NCBI RefSeq assembly: GCF_012641435.1
Contig: NZ_JABAIJ010000015.1
Location: 1-64,000 of the forward strand
DNA: 64,000 nt
Source: Rhizobium sp. P38BS-XIX
GTDB taxonomy: Bacteria > Pseudomonadota > Alphaproteobacteria > Rhizobiales > Rhizobiaceae
Direction of reading: 5' to 3'
In this document: in pieces, positions 42,973 to 50,551 of the stretch
How positions within the stretch are numbered: position 1 is the stretch's first letter
How the letters are laid out: each line of letters begins with the position of its first letter
The notes under the pieces: generated by a model
What the model was told of the DNA's origin: nothing
Databases searched by the model: none
The model's input: the letters and a program-made list of their open reading frames with translations, nothing else
Position numbers and translations under genes: made by a program

Positions 42973-43005
42973 GATCCCGCTCTGCCACACAGGGCGGGAT
43001 CTTTT
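42973..43005 (+). terminator. Rho-independent terminator after leuB
   Basis: GATCCCGC (42973-42980) pairs with GCGGGATC (42994-43001) around a thirteen-base loop, followed by TTTT. Confidence 0.85.
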
Positions 43006-43142
43006 CGTCGGAATTTGCCCATGCCTTCCGTTGCACGAAGACGTGAACCGGGAGCAACGGCCAGGACTCGGCGCTTTAAAAATCCTGTTACAGGAACCTG
43101 CTAGTCGTCGACTTGATTGGAAATCGACAATGGACGGTACTT

Positions 43143-43907
43143 ATGCAGGCGATCTTGACGTCTCTCGATAGACGTTGGCGGCGAAGCGACGCGGGTCTTG
43201 CGCCATGCCATTGGAAGATCTGCCTGTTTCTGACGGCCAATGTCGTGCTTCTCTCGGCCTTCCTGTTTGATTGGCCTGTCGGCGCAACCCTCAAAAGCCT
43301 GTCGCCCTCCATCCATTTCTTCGGCGAGATGCTCACCAATTTCGGCGAGTCCGGCTGGATCCTCATCATCAGCGCCTTCCTGTTCTTCGAAGGCTGGGCC
43401 GGTGCCAGATTGCTGCATTCCCCGCGCTGTCGCTGCCAGGCATTGCGTATCTGCCAGATCGGCGGCTATCTGCTGACAACAATTGCTCTCTCCGGAATTC
43501 TCGCCAATCTTCTGAAGCGCGCCATCGGCCGCGCCCGCCCGACGCATTTTGCCGATTGGGGTCCTTTCGGTTTCTCGCCCTTCAATGGCCGCGCCAGCTT
43601 CGAAAGCTTCCCATCGGGCCATGCGACCACCATCGGTGCTCTGTTCGTGGCGCTTGCCTTCCTCTTCCCGCGCTACCGCTATATCTTCGCCGCCTGTGCG
43701 CTGTGGCTGGCAATCACCCGCGTCATGGTTGGCGCGCACTATCCAAGCGACGTCATTGCCGGGCTGGCGCTGGGCGGCTGGTTCTCCTTCATGACGGCGA
43801 TCGTCTATTCCCGCTATGGGCTGCTCTTCCGGATAAACGATGCCGGCCTGCCGACACCGCGCCGCACCCTGTTCAAGATCAGCAAGCAGGATCAGGCCGC
43901 CGCCTGA
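43143..43907 (+). CDS. PAP2-family membrane phosphatase
   Basis: About 254 aa with five to six membrane segments. The three PAP2 active-site motifs are present: KRAIGRARPTHF, PSGHATTIGA and the RVMVGAHYPSDVIAG stretch with the nucleophilic histidine. The family removes phosphate from lipid substrates such as undecaprenyl pyrophosphate, phosphatidylglycerol phosphate or lipid A. Rhizobia use such enzymes to dephosphorylate lipid A, but the substrate here is not determined. The ATG at 43143 is preferred over TTG 43113. The gene ends in a basic tail. Confidence 0.88.
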   Translation: MQAILTSLDRRWRRSDAGLAPCHWKICLFLTANVVLLSAFLFDWPVGATLKSLSPSIHFFGEMLTNFGESGWILIISAFLFFEGWAGARLLHSPRCRCQALRICQIGGYLLTTIALSGILANLLKRAIGRARPTHFADWGPFGFSPFNGRASFESFPSGHATTIGALFVALAFLFPRYRYIFAACALWLAITRVMVGAHYPSDVIAGLALGGWFSFMTAIVYSRYGLLFRINDAGLPTPRRTLFKISKQDQAAA

Positions 43908-44062
43908 TCCAATCCGTATTCGACGGTATTTCTCCCTCCCATGGCAGCCTCAAGCATGATCGCAGCGCAAAGGTTGCCAAGCCCCGCTCACATTCATATA
44001 TCTGGCTGACGGGTTGTCGAAGAAGATCAATCCGATTTCATGATGTTTGCGATGAAAAAGCG

Positions 44063-44353
44063 ATGGATGCAGGACCGGTACGTTTAAGCGAAAGGCAGAT
44101 GGGATTGATATCCCGCGCACTTGCCGAGCCGCGACGTGTACAGATCCTGAAAGAGATCGGCACGCGAACCGAGCCCATGGCTTGCAGCGCCCTCAACGAA
44201 TGCCATGCCGTCAGCGCAGCAACGATGTCACATCACATCAAGGAACTCGAACATGCCGGTCTCATCGAGATCCAGCGTGAAGGCAAGTTCGCAAATCTCG
44301 TGCTCAAGCGCGATACCCTGAACGCATATCTGGCGGAACTCTCCAAAATCTGA
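44063..44353 (+). CDS. ArsR-family winged-helix repressor
   Basis: This 96-aa protein has the ArsR fold: LSERQMGLISRALAEPRRVQ, then ILKEIGTRTEPMACSALNEC, the recognition helix AATMSHHIKELEHAGLIE and wing QREGKFANLVL. No ELCVCDL metal-binding motif is present, although two cysteines (CSALNEC) lie just before the recognition helix. The start at 44063 is the only in-frame ATG near the domain. It lies 158 bp before an SDR gene, with a perfect palindrome between them, so it likely controls that gene. Confidence 0.87.
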   Translation: MDAGPVRLSERQMGLISRALAEPRRVQILKEIGTRTEPMACSALNECHAVSAATMSHHIKELEHAGLIEIQREGKFANLVLKRDTLNAYLAELSKI

Positions 44354-44396
44354 CGCTCTTCACGGCCTCACCATTTTCTCACACTGCTCTTGTATC

Positions 44397-44416
44397 ATTT
44401 AGATGATTATCTAAAT
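44397..44416. promoter_or_regulatory. Perfect 20-bp palindrome, probable ArsR operator
   Basis: ATTTAGAT-GATT-ATCTAAAT is a complete inverted repeat with eight-base arms, 43 bp after the ArsR-type gene and 95 bp before the SDR gene. Its length and AT content fit operators of ArsR proteins. Confidence 0.75.
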
Positions 44417-44511
44417 ATCAAAGTGACGATGCGGAACCACGATTGGGTCGCATGCGCCAAATTGATTCGATGATTATAAAACTGTCTAACAATTTTCTGA
44501 AGGAAAATGGC

Positions 44512-45261
44512 ATGAGCAAGCTGGCAGGCAAGGTTGCGATCGTAACCGGTGCATCAAAGGGAATCGGCGCTGGGATCGCCAAGGCGATGGGCGAAGCAGG
44601 GGCCGCCGTCATCGTCAATTACGCCTCGAGCCGCGAGGGTGCGGACAAGGTCGTGGCTGAAATCACGTCCAAGGGCGGCAAGGCGCTCGCCGTCCATGGC
44701 GACGTCTCCAAATCCGAAGACGTCAAGCGGCTCTTCGCGGAAACAAAGCAGGCTTTCGGCCGCGTCGATATCCTCGTCAACAACGCCGGCGTCTACCAGT
44801 TCGCGCCGATCGAGGAGTTCACCGAGGAAGAATTCCATCGTGAATTCAATATCAACGTGCTGGGCACGCTTTTGACCTCTCGTGAAGCCGTCAAGCATTT
44901 TGGTCCGGAAGGCGGCAATATCATCAATATCGGCTCCAACGCCGTCAGCATGAACCTGCCGACTGCGTCCGTTTACACCGCAACCAAGGCGGCCGTGGAT
45001 TCCATCACCAAAATCCTCGCCAAGGAACTCGGTCCTCGCAATATCCGCGTCAACAACCTGGCGCCGGGCGGCGTCGAAACGGAAGGCGTCGTCGCCGCCG
45101 GCGTTATCGGCAGTGATTTTGAAAAACACCTCGTCTCCCAGACGCCGCTCGGCCGTCTTGGCCAGCCGACGGACATCGCCCCGGTCGCCGTCTTCCTCGC
45201 CTCACAGGATGCTGCCTGGCTGACCGGCGAAACCATCTATACCGGCGGCGGCCTGAAATAA
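44512..45261 (+). CDS. Short-chain dehydrogenase/reductase (3-oxoacyl-reductase-like)
   Basis: This 249-aa enzyme has the glycine-rich cofactor motif TGASKGIGAGIA, DILVNNAGVYQFA, the catalytic Ser, Tyr and Lys in SVYTATKAAVDSI, and NNLAPGGVETEG. It is an NAD(P)-dependent reductase of the FabG cluster; the substrate is unknown, but members next to ArsR repressors are often stress- or detoxification-linked. The start at 44512 has AAGGAAAATGGC upstream. It seems to be the target of the adjacent ArsR-type regulator. Confidence 0.9.
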   Translation: MSKLAGKVAIVTGASKGIGAGIAKAMGEAGAAVIVNYASSREGADKVVAEITSKGGKALAVHGDVSKSEDVKRLFAETKQAFGRVDILVNNAGVYQFAPIEEFTEEEFHREFNINVLGTLLTSREAVKHFGPEGGNIINIGSNAVSMNLPTASVYTATKAAVDSITKILAKELGPRNIRVNNLAPGGVETEGVVAAGVIGSDFEKHLVSQTPLGRLGQPTDIAPVAVFLASQDAAWLTGETIYTGGGLK

Positions 45262-45297
45262 TTACTCCGCCGCCATGCCGCCCCCATAGGTGGCGGT

Positions 45298-45328
45298 GCC
45301 GGGCGCGTGACTTGGATGCGCGCCCGGC
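45298..45328 (+). terminator. GC-rich hairpin after the SDR gene
   Basis: GCCGGGCGCG (45298-45307) pairs with CGCGCCCGGC (45319-45328) around an eleven-base loop. No T run follows, so it may end or stabilise the SDR transcript without acting as a full intrinsic terminator. Confidence 0.5.
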
Positions 45329-45558
45329 AAGCTGCTTTCGGCAGGTGATTGCCAAACCAATCCTTTTTCCTATGTTAACAAGGTGTTTGGGTTTTCAGCT
45401 CAAAACCGTAGTCGATCGTGCCGCGCAGCGACATTTCGTCCGCGATATTTTCAAAATAGATCCTGTTTTCAATGCGATCGAACGCAGCAGCGATGTCATC
45501 GAACTCCCCTAAGATCCGCCGGCGATCGCTGTCGTGAACAACAAATGGAGGACGTCTT

Positions 45559-46068
45559 ATGAATACCGCCAACACCAAATCGAAATTGGGCACCCGCACC
45601 AATCTCAGCGAAGACGCAACCCGCGATATTTCCGCGGCCTTGAGTGCCCTTCTGGCAGATGTATTTGCCCTTTATCTGAAGACCAAGAATTTCCATTGGC
45701 ACATGAGCGGCCCGCATTTCCGTGACTATCACCTGCTTCTCGACGAGCATGGCGATCAGATTTTCGCGATGACGGATCCAATGGCCGAGCGCGCCCGCAA
45801 GATCGGTGGCACCACGCTGCGGTCTATCGGCCAGATCGCCAAGCTTCAGCGCATTCCGGACAACGACGCCGAATATGTCGATCCGCAGGATATGCTGGCC
45901 GAACTGGCGGACGACAATCTCAAGCTCTCGGCTGAAATGCGCACGGTGCACGATGTCTGCGACGAATACGGCGATGTCGCTACCGCAAGCCTTCTCGAGA
46001 ACTGGATTGACGAGACCGAGCGCCGCACCTGGTTCCTCTTCGAAATCACGCGCAAGACCAATCGCTGA
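45559..46068 (+). CDS. dps: Dps-family ferritin-like DNA protection protein
   Basis: This 169-aa protein has the Dps ferroxidase signature KTKNFHWHMSGPHFRDYHLL followed by DEHGDQIF. A C-terminal ETERRTWFLFEITR helix completes the four-helix bundle. Dps forms a 12-subunit shell that stores iron and protects DNA from peroxide. ATGGAGGACGTCTT precedes the start. About 290 bp of non-coding DNA separates it from the SDR gene. Its expression is probably stress-controlled, but no OxyR or Irr site stands out. Confidence 0.93.
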   Translation: MNTANTKSKLGTRTNLSEDATRDISAALSALLADVFALYLKTKNFHWHMSGPHFRDYHLLLDEHGDQIFAMTDPMAERARKIGGTTLRSIGQIAKLQRIPDNDAEYVDPQDMLAELADDNLKLSAEMRTVHDVCDEYGDVATASLLENWIDETERRTWFLFEITRKTNR

Positions 46069-46440
46069 CTACCCGGTCACCCGCCTTCGGAGGCGTTGAT
46101 CGCAAGCGGCATTCCATAACCTCGATTTCCTCGCTGCCCCTCGGCAATAGCGAGGAAATCCTTGACTCCTGTGGAAAACCTCTTAGAACCGGCGACGGAA
46201 AAGGAAGACTTCCATGGCTCGCTTCGAACAGATCGAATGCTTCAGTCACCTGGCGGAATGCGCCGGGGGGAATGTCTATTTTCCGGTTTCTTCCAAAACC
46301 AAGGCCAAAACGACGACGAAAACCGTCTGACGTCTCTGGCCTGCCGCTCTCTCCCCGGCTCGGCTGGGGACAGGAACCGGTCGTTACGGCCGCGGTTCCC
46401 CCCTCGCCAAAGAGGAGAGAAGAGAAAGAGAGCTTGAGAA
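46069..46440. other. Intergenic region before asd, no clear gene
   Basis: About 370 bases lie between dps and asd. A short frame (46162-46437) has no recognised similarity and an unlikely composition. The stretch 46340-46440 is purine-rich in its last part, ending AGAAAGAGAGCTTGAGAA directly before asd, and could be leader RNA. I see no named RNA motif. Confidence 0.45.
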
Positions 46441-47475
46441 ATGGGTTTCAAAGTTGCAGTAGCGGGCGCGACCGGAAATGTCGGACGCGAAATGCTCAAC
46501 ATCCTGTCCGAACGCGGCTTCCCGGCTGATGAGGTCGTGGCGCTTGCATCCGCTCGCTCGCAGGGAACCGAAGTTTCCTTCGGTGACCGGACGCTGAAGG
46601 TTGCCAACCTGGAGAATTACGATTTCTCCAGCACCGATATCTGCCTGATGTCGGCTGGCGGCGAAGTCTCCAAGAAGTTCTCGCCGAAGATCGGCGCCCA
46701 GGGTTGCGTCGTCATCGACAACTCCTCCGCATGGCGCTACGACGCCGACGTGCCGCTGATCGTGCCGGAAGTGAACCCGGATGCCGTCACGCAGTTCACC
46801 AAGCGCAACATCATTGCCAACCCGAATTGCTCGACCGCGCAGCTCGTCGTGGCTCTGAAGCCGCTGCATGACTTCGCCAAGATCAAGCGTGTCGTCGTCT
46901 CGACCTACCAGTCCGTTTCCGGCGCCGGCAAGGATGGCATGGACGAGCTGTTCAATCAGACCCGCGCCGTTTTCGTCGCCGATCCGATCGAGAACAAGAA
47001 GTTCACCAAGCGCATCGCCTTCAACGTCATTCCGCACATCGATAGCTTCATGGAAGACGGCTACACCAAGGAAGAATGGAAGGTGCTGGCCGAAACCAAG
47101 AAGATGCTCGATCCGAAGATCAAGGTCACCTGCACGGCCGTGCGCGTCCCCGTCTTCATCGGCCATTCGGAATCGGTCAACATCGAGTTCGAAAACGAGA
47201 TCACGGCGGATCAGGCCCGCGACATCCTGCGCGAAGCGCCCGGTTGCCTCGTCATCGACAAGCACGAAAACGGTGGTTACATCACGCCGTACGAATCTGC
47301 TGGCGAAGATGCGACCTACATTTCGCGCATTCGCGAAGATGCGACGGTCGAAAACGGTCTCAACATCTGGGTGGTCTCCGACAACCTGCGCAAGGGTGCC
47401 GCGCTCAACGCCATCCAGATCGCCGAGCTGCTGGTCAACCGCGGCCTGATCAAGCCGCGCAAGCAGGCTGCATAA
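46441..47475 (+). CDS. asd: Aspartate-semialdehyde dehydrogenase
   Basis: The 344-aa enzyme makes aspartate semialdehyde for lysine, threonine, methionine and diaminopimelate synthesis. It starts FKVAVAGATGNVGREML. The active-site cysteine is in IANPNCSTAQLVVALKPL, and YQSVSGAGKDGMDEL and VPVFIGHSESVNIEF follow family order. The gene is preceded by a GA-rich ribosome site and followed by a strong terminator at 47540-47576. Confidence 0.97.
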   Translation: MGFKVAVAGATGNVGREMLNILSERGFPADEVVALASARSQGTEVSFGDRTLKVANLENYDFSSTDICLMSAGGEVSKKFSPKIGAQGCVVIDNSSAWRYDADVPLIVPEVNPDAVTQFTKRNIIANPNCSTAQLVVALKPLHDFAKIKRVVVSTYQSVSGAGKDGMDELFNQTRAVFVADPIENKKFTKRIAFNVIPHIDSFMEDGYTKEEWKVLAETKKMLDPKIKVTCTAVRVPVFIGHSESVNIEFENEITADQARDILREAPGCLVIDKHENGGYITPYESAGEDATYISRIREDATVENGLNIWVVSDNLRKGAALNAIQIAELLVNRGLIKPRKQAA

Positions 47476-47539
47476 GGCTTTGTAAACCAATTTACGGTTT
47501 ATAAACCCTCTCTGGCTATTCAAGTATTCAAGATTGAAT

Positions 47540-47576
47540 AAAAGCCCCGCCATTCGCATGAAATGGCGGGGCTTTT
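47540..47576 (+). terminator. Strong Rho-independent terminator after asd
   Basis: A 15-bp stem AAAAGCCCCGCCATT (47540-47554) pairs with AATGGCGGGGCTTTT (47562-47576) around a seven-base loop. Confidence 0.93.
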
Positions 47577-47596
47577 GTGAATGATTTTGGCAGCGA

Positions 47597-47612
47597 TGTT
47601 TCACATGAAACG
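47597..47612. promoter_or_regulatory. Second parS-like site
   Basis: TGTTTCACATGAAACG differs from consensus TGTTTCACGTGAAACA at two positions (one in the centre, one at the end). It lies 21 bp after the asd terminator in non-coding DNA, 4.6 kb from the better site at 42954. Taken with that site it is likely real, but on its own it is weaker. Confidence 0.65.
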
Positions 47613-47769
47613 AAAAATATCGCTCGCTAAAGTGTGATAATGACATGACGGCCGGATGCTGGCATTGTCGATCAAGGCTAAACGTGCGCAATCCCTTGGA
47701 CAGGAAGGGTTTGAGCGCCATTGAAAACGGTTACCGCGTTCGCATCGCGGTAAGAATTGGGGACACTGA

Positions 47770-48591
47770 ATGCGCTTCACAAAGTCTGGAATGGCGGCTC
47801 TCGTGGCAGGCGGCTTGCTGCTGGGAATGCCGATTGCGGCAAATGCCGCCTCTTGCGGCAATACGTCCGCCGGCTTCGAGAACTGGGTGCAGGAATTCAA
47901 GCGCGAAGCTCAGGGACAGGGCGTTAGCCCCTCCGTCCTCGACCGGGCCTTCGCCAATGTTCATTACAACCAGCCCACCATCCGCGCCGATCGCGGCCAG
48001 AAGAGCTTCAAGCTTTCCTTCGAGGAATTCATGAAGAAGCGCGGCGGCCAGACGATCATCAATCGCGGCAAGAGCATGAAGCAGGCCAATGCCGCCCTGT
48101 TTGCCAAGATCGAGAAGCGTTTCGGCGTTCCCCCAGGCCCGATCATCGCGATCTGGGGCATGGAAACCGGATTCGGCAGCTACATGGGCGATCAGCATAC
48201 GCTCTCGGCCGTCGCTACTCTTTCCTATGACTGCCGCCGCTCCGCCTTCTTCACCGAGCAGCTCTACTCCGCCCTCAAGCTCGTCGGCGAAGGCTATCTC
48301 AGCCCGTCCGCTCGCGGCGCTGCCCATGGCGAGATCGGTCAGACGCAGTTCATGCCGAAGAACGTCGTTGCTTTCGGTGTCGACGAAGACGGCGACGGCC
48401 GTGTTGACCTGGTTGGCTCACGCGCCGACGCGCTCGCCTCGACGGCAAACTTCCTGCGCGGCCACGGCTGGCAGCCCGGTGCCGGCTATCAGCCCGGCGA
48501 GCCGAATTTCGCCGCCATCGCCGGCTGGAACGACGCGCGGGTTTATCAGCAGGCGATTGCCTATATCGGCCAGCAGATCGACGGCAGATAA
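47770..48591 (+). CDS. Lytic murein transglycosylase (MltB-like)
   Basis: The 273-aa protein has a signal peptide ending near ANAA (about residue 27) and the MltB-like catalytic segment IIAIWGMETGFGSYMGD with Glu132 as acid. GAAHGEIGQTQFMPKNV and DLVGSRADALASTANFLRGHGW are further family motifs. It cleaves glycan strands to anhydromuropeptides in the periplasm. It lacks a peptidoglycan-binding domain. A hairpin with arms TTACCGCG/CGCGGTAA (47731-47753) sits about 16 bp before the ATG and could affect translation. A good terminator follows. Confidence 0.92.
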   Translation: MRFTKSGMAALVAGGLLLGMPIAANAASCGNTSAGFENWVQEFKREAQGQGVSPSVLDRAFANVHYNQPTIRADRGQKSFKLSFEEFMKKRGGQTIINRGKSMKQANAALFAKIEKRFGVPPGPIIAIWGMETGFGSYMGDQHTLSAVATLSYDCRRSAFFTEQLYSALKLVGEGYLSPSARGAAHGEIGQTQFMPKNVVAFGVDEDGDGRVDLVGSRADALASTANFLRGHGWQPGAGYQPGEPNFAAIAGWNDARVYQQAIAYIGQQIDGR

Positions 48592-48606
48592 GACACCCTC
48601 AACAAC

Positions 48607-48647
48607 AAAAAAGGCGCTGCAACCAAACGGTTCGCAGCGCCTTTTTT
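48607..48647. terminator. Rho-independent terminator after the transglycosylase gene (both strands)
   Basis: AAAAAAGGCGCTGC (48607-48620) pairs with GCAGCGCCTTTTTT (48634-48647); the loop itself has AACC/GGTT pairing. Its symmetry lets it also end the convergent carbonic anhydrase transcript. Confidence 0.92.
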
Positions 48648-48664
48648 GTTTCAGCCATTGCGGA

Positions 48665-49309
48665 TTATGAGATATCCGGACGCTTGAAATCGCGGGTCTG
48701 AGGATCCATCACCCACAATTCACCCGTCGAAATATCGAACCACGCGCCATGAAGGCTCAACTTGCCTTCCTCCTCGCGCGCCTTGATTTCCGGGAAGCTG
48801 CGCAGATTGTCCAGCGAATTGCGGATCGAAATGCGCTCGAGGGCCGTCTGACGCTCGGTCTGCGTCATGATGTCATTGCTCTGAATCTGTTCGGCGGCAG
48901 GCTTCAGCAATGCCATCCAGCGGCCGATGAAATCGCCCGGCGACAGCGGCTCGGCATTGGGATCAAGCGCCGCGCGAATACCGCCGCAGCGGCCGTGGCC
49001 CATCACGACGATGTCGGAGACTTTCAACGACAAAACAGCAAATTCGAGTGCTGCCGACGTCGCATGGAAATTGCTGTCCGGCTCGTAAGGCGGCACCATG
49101 TTCGCGACGTTGCGGATGACAAAGAGCTCTCCCGGTCCGGCATCGAAGATGATCTCCGGCGCGGAACGGGAGTCACTACAGGCAATCACAAGCGTCGATG
49201 GGCTCTGGCCGAGCTCGGCGAGAGTGCGATAGCGTTCGCGCTCATCGGCATAACGCCCGCTCATGAAGTTGCGATAACCGTTCAGAAGGGTGTCTGGAAA
49301 GCTTTGCAT
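48665..49309 (-). CDS. Beta-class carbonic anhydrase
   Basis: The 214-aa enzyme has the beta-class zinc ligands Cys44 (ACSDSR, with Asp46/Arg48 dyad), His105 and Cys108 (GHGRCGG). VIRNVANMVPPYEPD and AALEFAVLSLKVSDIVVMGH are typical. It interconverts carbon dioxide and bicarbonate in the cytoplasm. The start at 49309 begins MQSFPDTLLNGYRNF; the longer frame upstream is a shadow. It is convergent with the transglycosylase gene and downstream of pdxY on the same strand. Confidence 0.94.
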   Translation of the reverse strand: MQSFPDTLLNGYRNFMSGRYADERERYRTLAELGQSPSTLVIACSDSRSAPEIIFDAGPGELFVIRNVANMVPPYEPDSNFHATSAALEFAVLSLKVSDIVVMGHGRCGGIRAALDPNAEPLSPGDFIGRWMALLKPAAEQIQSNDIMTQTERQTALERISIRNSLDNLRSFPEIKAREEEGKLSLHGAWFDISTGELWVMDPQTRDFKRPDIS

Positions 49310-49382
49310 GGATATTGGATTACAGCGCGCTGTGAGCGATGGCAACTGCTGCGCTGCAAAAAGCGTTAACCGCCGCAAAGCG

Positions 49383-50258
49383 CTAGTTTTTACGGCGTTG
49401 CGCCGGGTGAACGAGGTGCCGCATCTGCACCATGGCCATCGGCGTCGACAGGCTCGTTGCATCCGTCGCCAGCGTCAGCTCGTCACTGCCGCGTTTGACG
49501 GCGCGCGCCAGCACCTCATAGACACTGGCCGTCGTCAGCTGCAGTGCCCGCTCCTCGTCCATGCCGGATAGCAGGCGCGATAGGAATACGGCCGACAGCA
49601 GATCGCCGAGACCGTTCGGCGCGCCTTCGATGCTGCGGTGCTCGGCAAGCAAAGCGCTTCGACCGCTGAGATAGAGGTTTCCGATGCCGCCGGCCATCAT
49701 CGGCACGGCCGACGTCACCAGCATGCGAGATGGGCCAAGCGCAAGCGCCGCCTCGATGATGGCATTGTTGTCGTCAAGCGGTGCCCCGGCCAGCCATGCA
49801 AGCTCATAGCGGTTCGGCGTTGCGAGCGATGCCAGCGGAATGAGATGATCTCGGATCGCCTCGGCGGTCACCTGCGGCACATAGAGACCGCCGGCGTCGC
49901 CGATGACCGGATCGCACGCGTATAAAAGATCGGGGTTCTTTTCCCGCAAGGCCGTGACGAGCCGCGCCACGGACAGGGCCTGCGCCGCATTGCCGAAATA
50001 GCCCGAGAGAACTGCCTTGACCTCCGGCAGCCACGGAGCAGCGATGAGATCGTCGATCGCGTGGTCGAAATCCGCTTCATTGAAGTTTAATCGCGTCGAC
50101 CGGCCGTGGCCGGGATGCCAGGGCAAAACGACGGTCGGAAGCGCCCAAACCGGGTGCCCGAGCGTTTCCAGCGCAAAAACGGCGGCGCGGTTGCCGACGG
50201 ACCCTCTGACGACATGACTGGAAATGACGATAACGGCGCCGGCAGACACTTGCGACAT
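49383..50258 (-). CDS. pdxY: Pyridoxal kinase
   Basis: This 291-aa ribokinase-fold protein fits PdxY/PdxK: VIVISSHVVRGSVGNRAAVF and LPTVVLPWHPGH at the N-terminus, VKAVLSGYFGNAAQAL, YACDPVIGDAGGLYV and the anion hole/catalytic region GAPNGLGDLLSAVFLSRLL. The usual GTGD motif is replaced by NGLGD, as in PdxY relatives. It phosphorylates pyridoxal in the B6 salvage pathway. It is transcribed towards the carbonic anhydrase gene, with no operon partner. Confidence 0.9.
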   Translation of the reverse strand: MSQVSAGAVIVISSHVVRGSVGNRAAVFALETLGHPVWALPTVVLPWHPGHGRSTRLNFNEADFDHAIDDLIAAPWLPEVKAVLSGYFGNAAQALSVARLVTALREKNPDLLYACDPVIGDAGGLYVPQVTAEAIRDHLIPLASLATPNRYELAWLAGAPLDDNNAIIEAALALGPSRMLVTSAVPMMAGGIGNLYLSGRSALLAEHRSIEGAPNGLGDLLSAVFLSRLLSGMDEERALQLTTASVYEVLARAVKRGSDELTLATDATSLSTPMAMVQMRHLVHPAQRRKN

Positions 50259-50551
50259 GATTGTGCTTTCAGTTCAGGACTTCAAAGTGCAATGGCGCAC
50301 GTTGATGATCCCTTTCGCGCCACTCTGTCAACCGCCCTTCACAGAGTCATGAAAACCTCTGTTGACGAGTCGTTTCCGCCAATTTCTCGCCGATTAAGTC
50401 TGCTTTTCATCAACATCGTCATTTTCGGTAAGTTTTTTAAAAAAACCGACTAAAATCCGTCCGAAACGAACCAAATTCGCATTCTTTTTGCCAGTTTTTT
50501 CGCTAAACCTTCTGCTACTGTGGCCAAAATTCGAAAATCGGGAGGAATTTC

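Noticed and set aside
46162..46437. 91-aa frame upstream of asd
   Set aside because: No similarity, no ribosome site and unusual composition; treated as non-coding leader.
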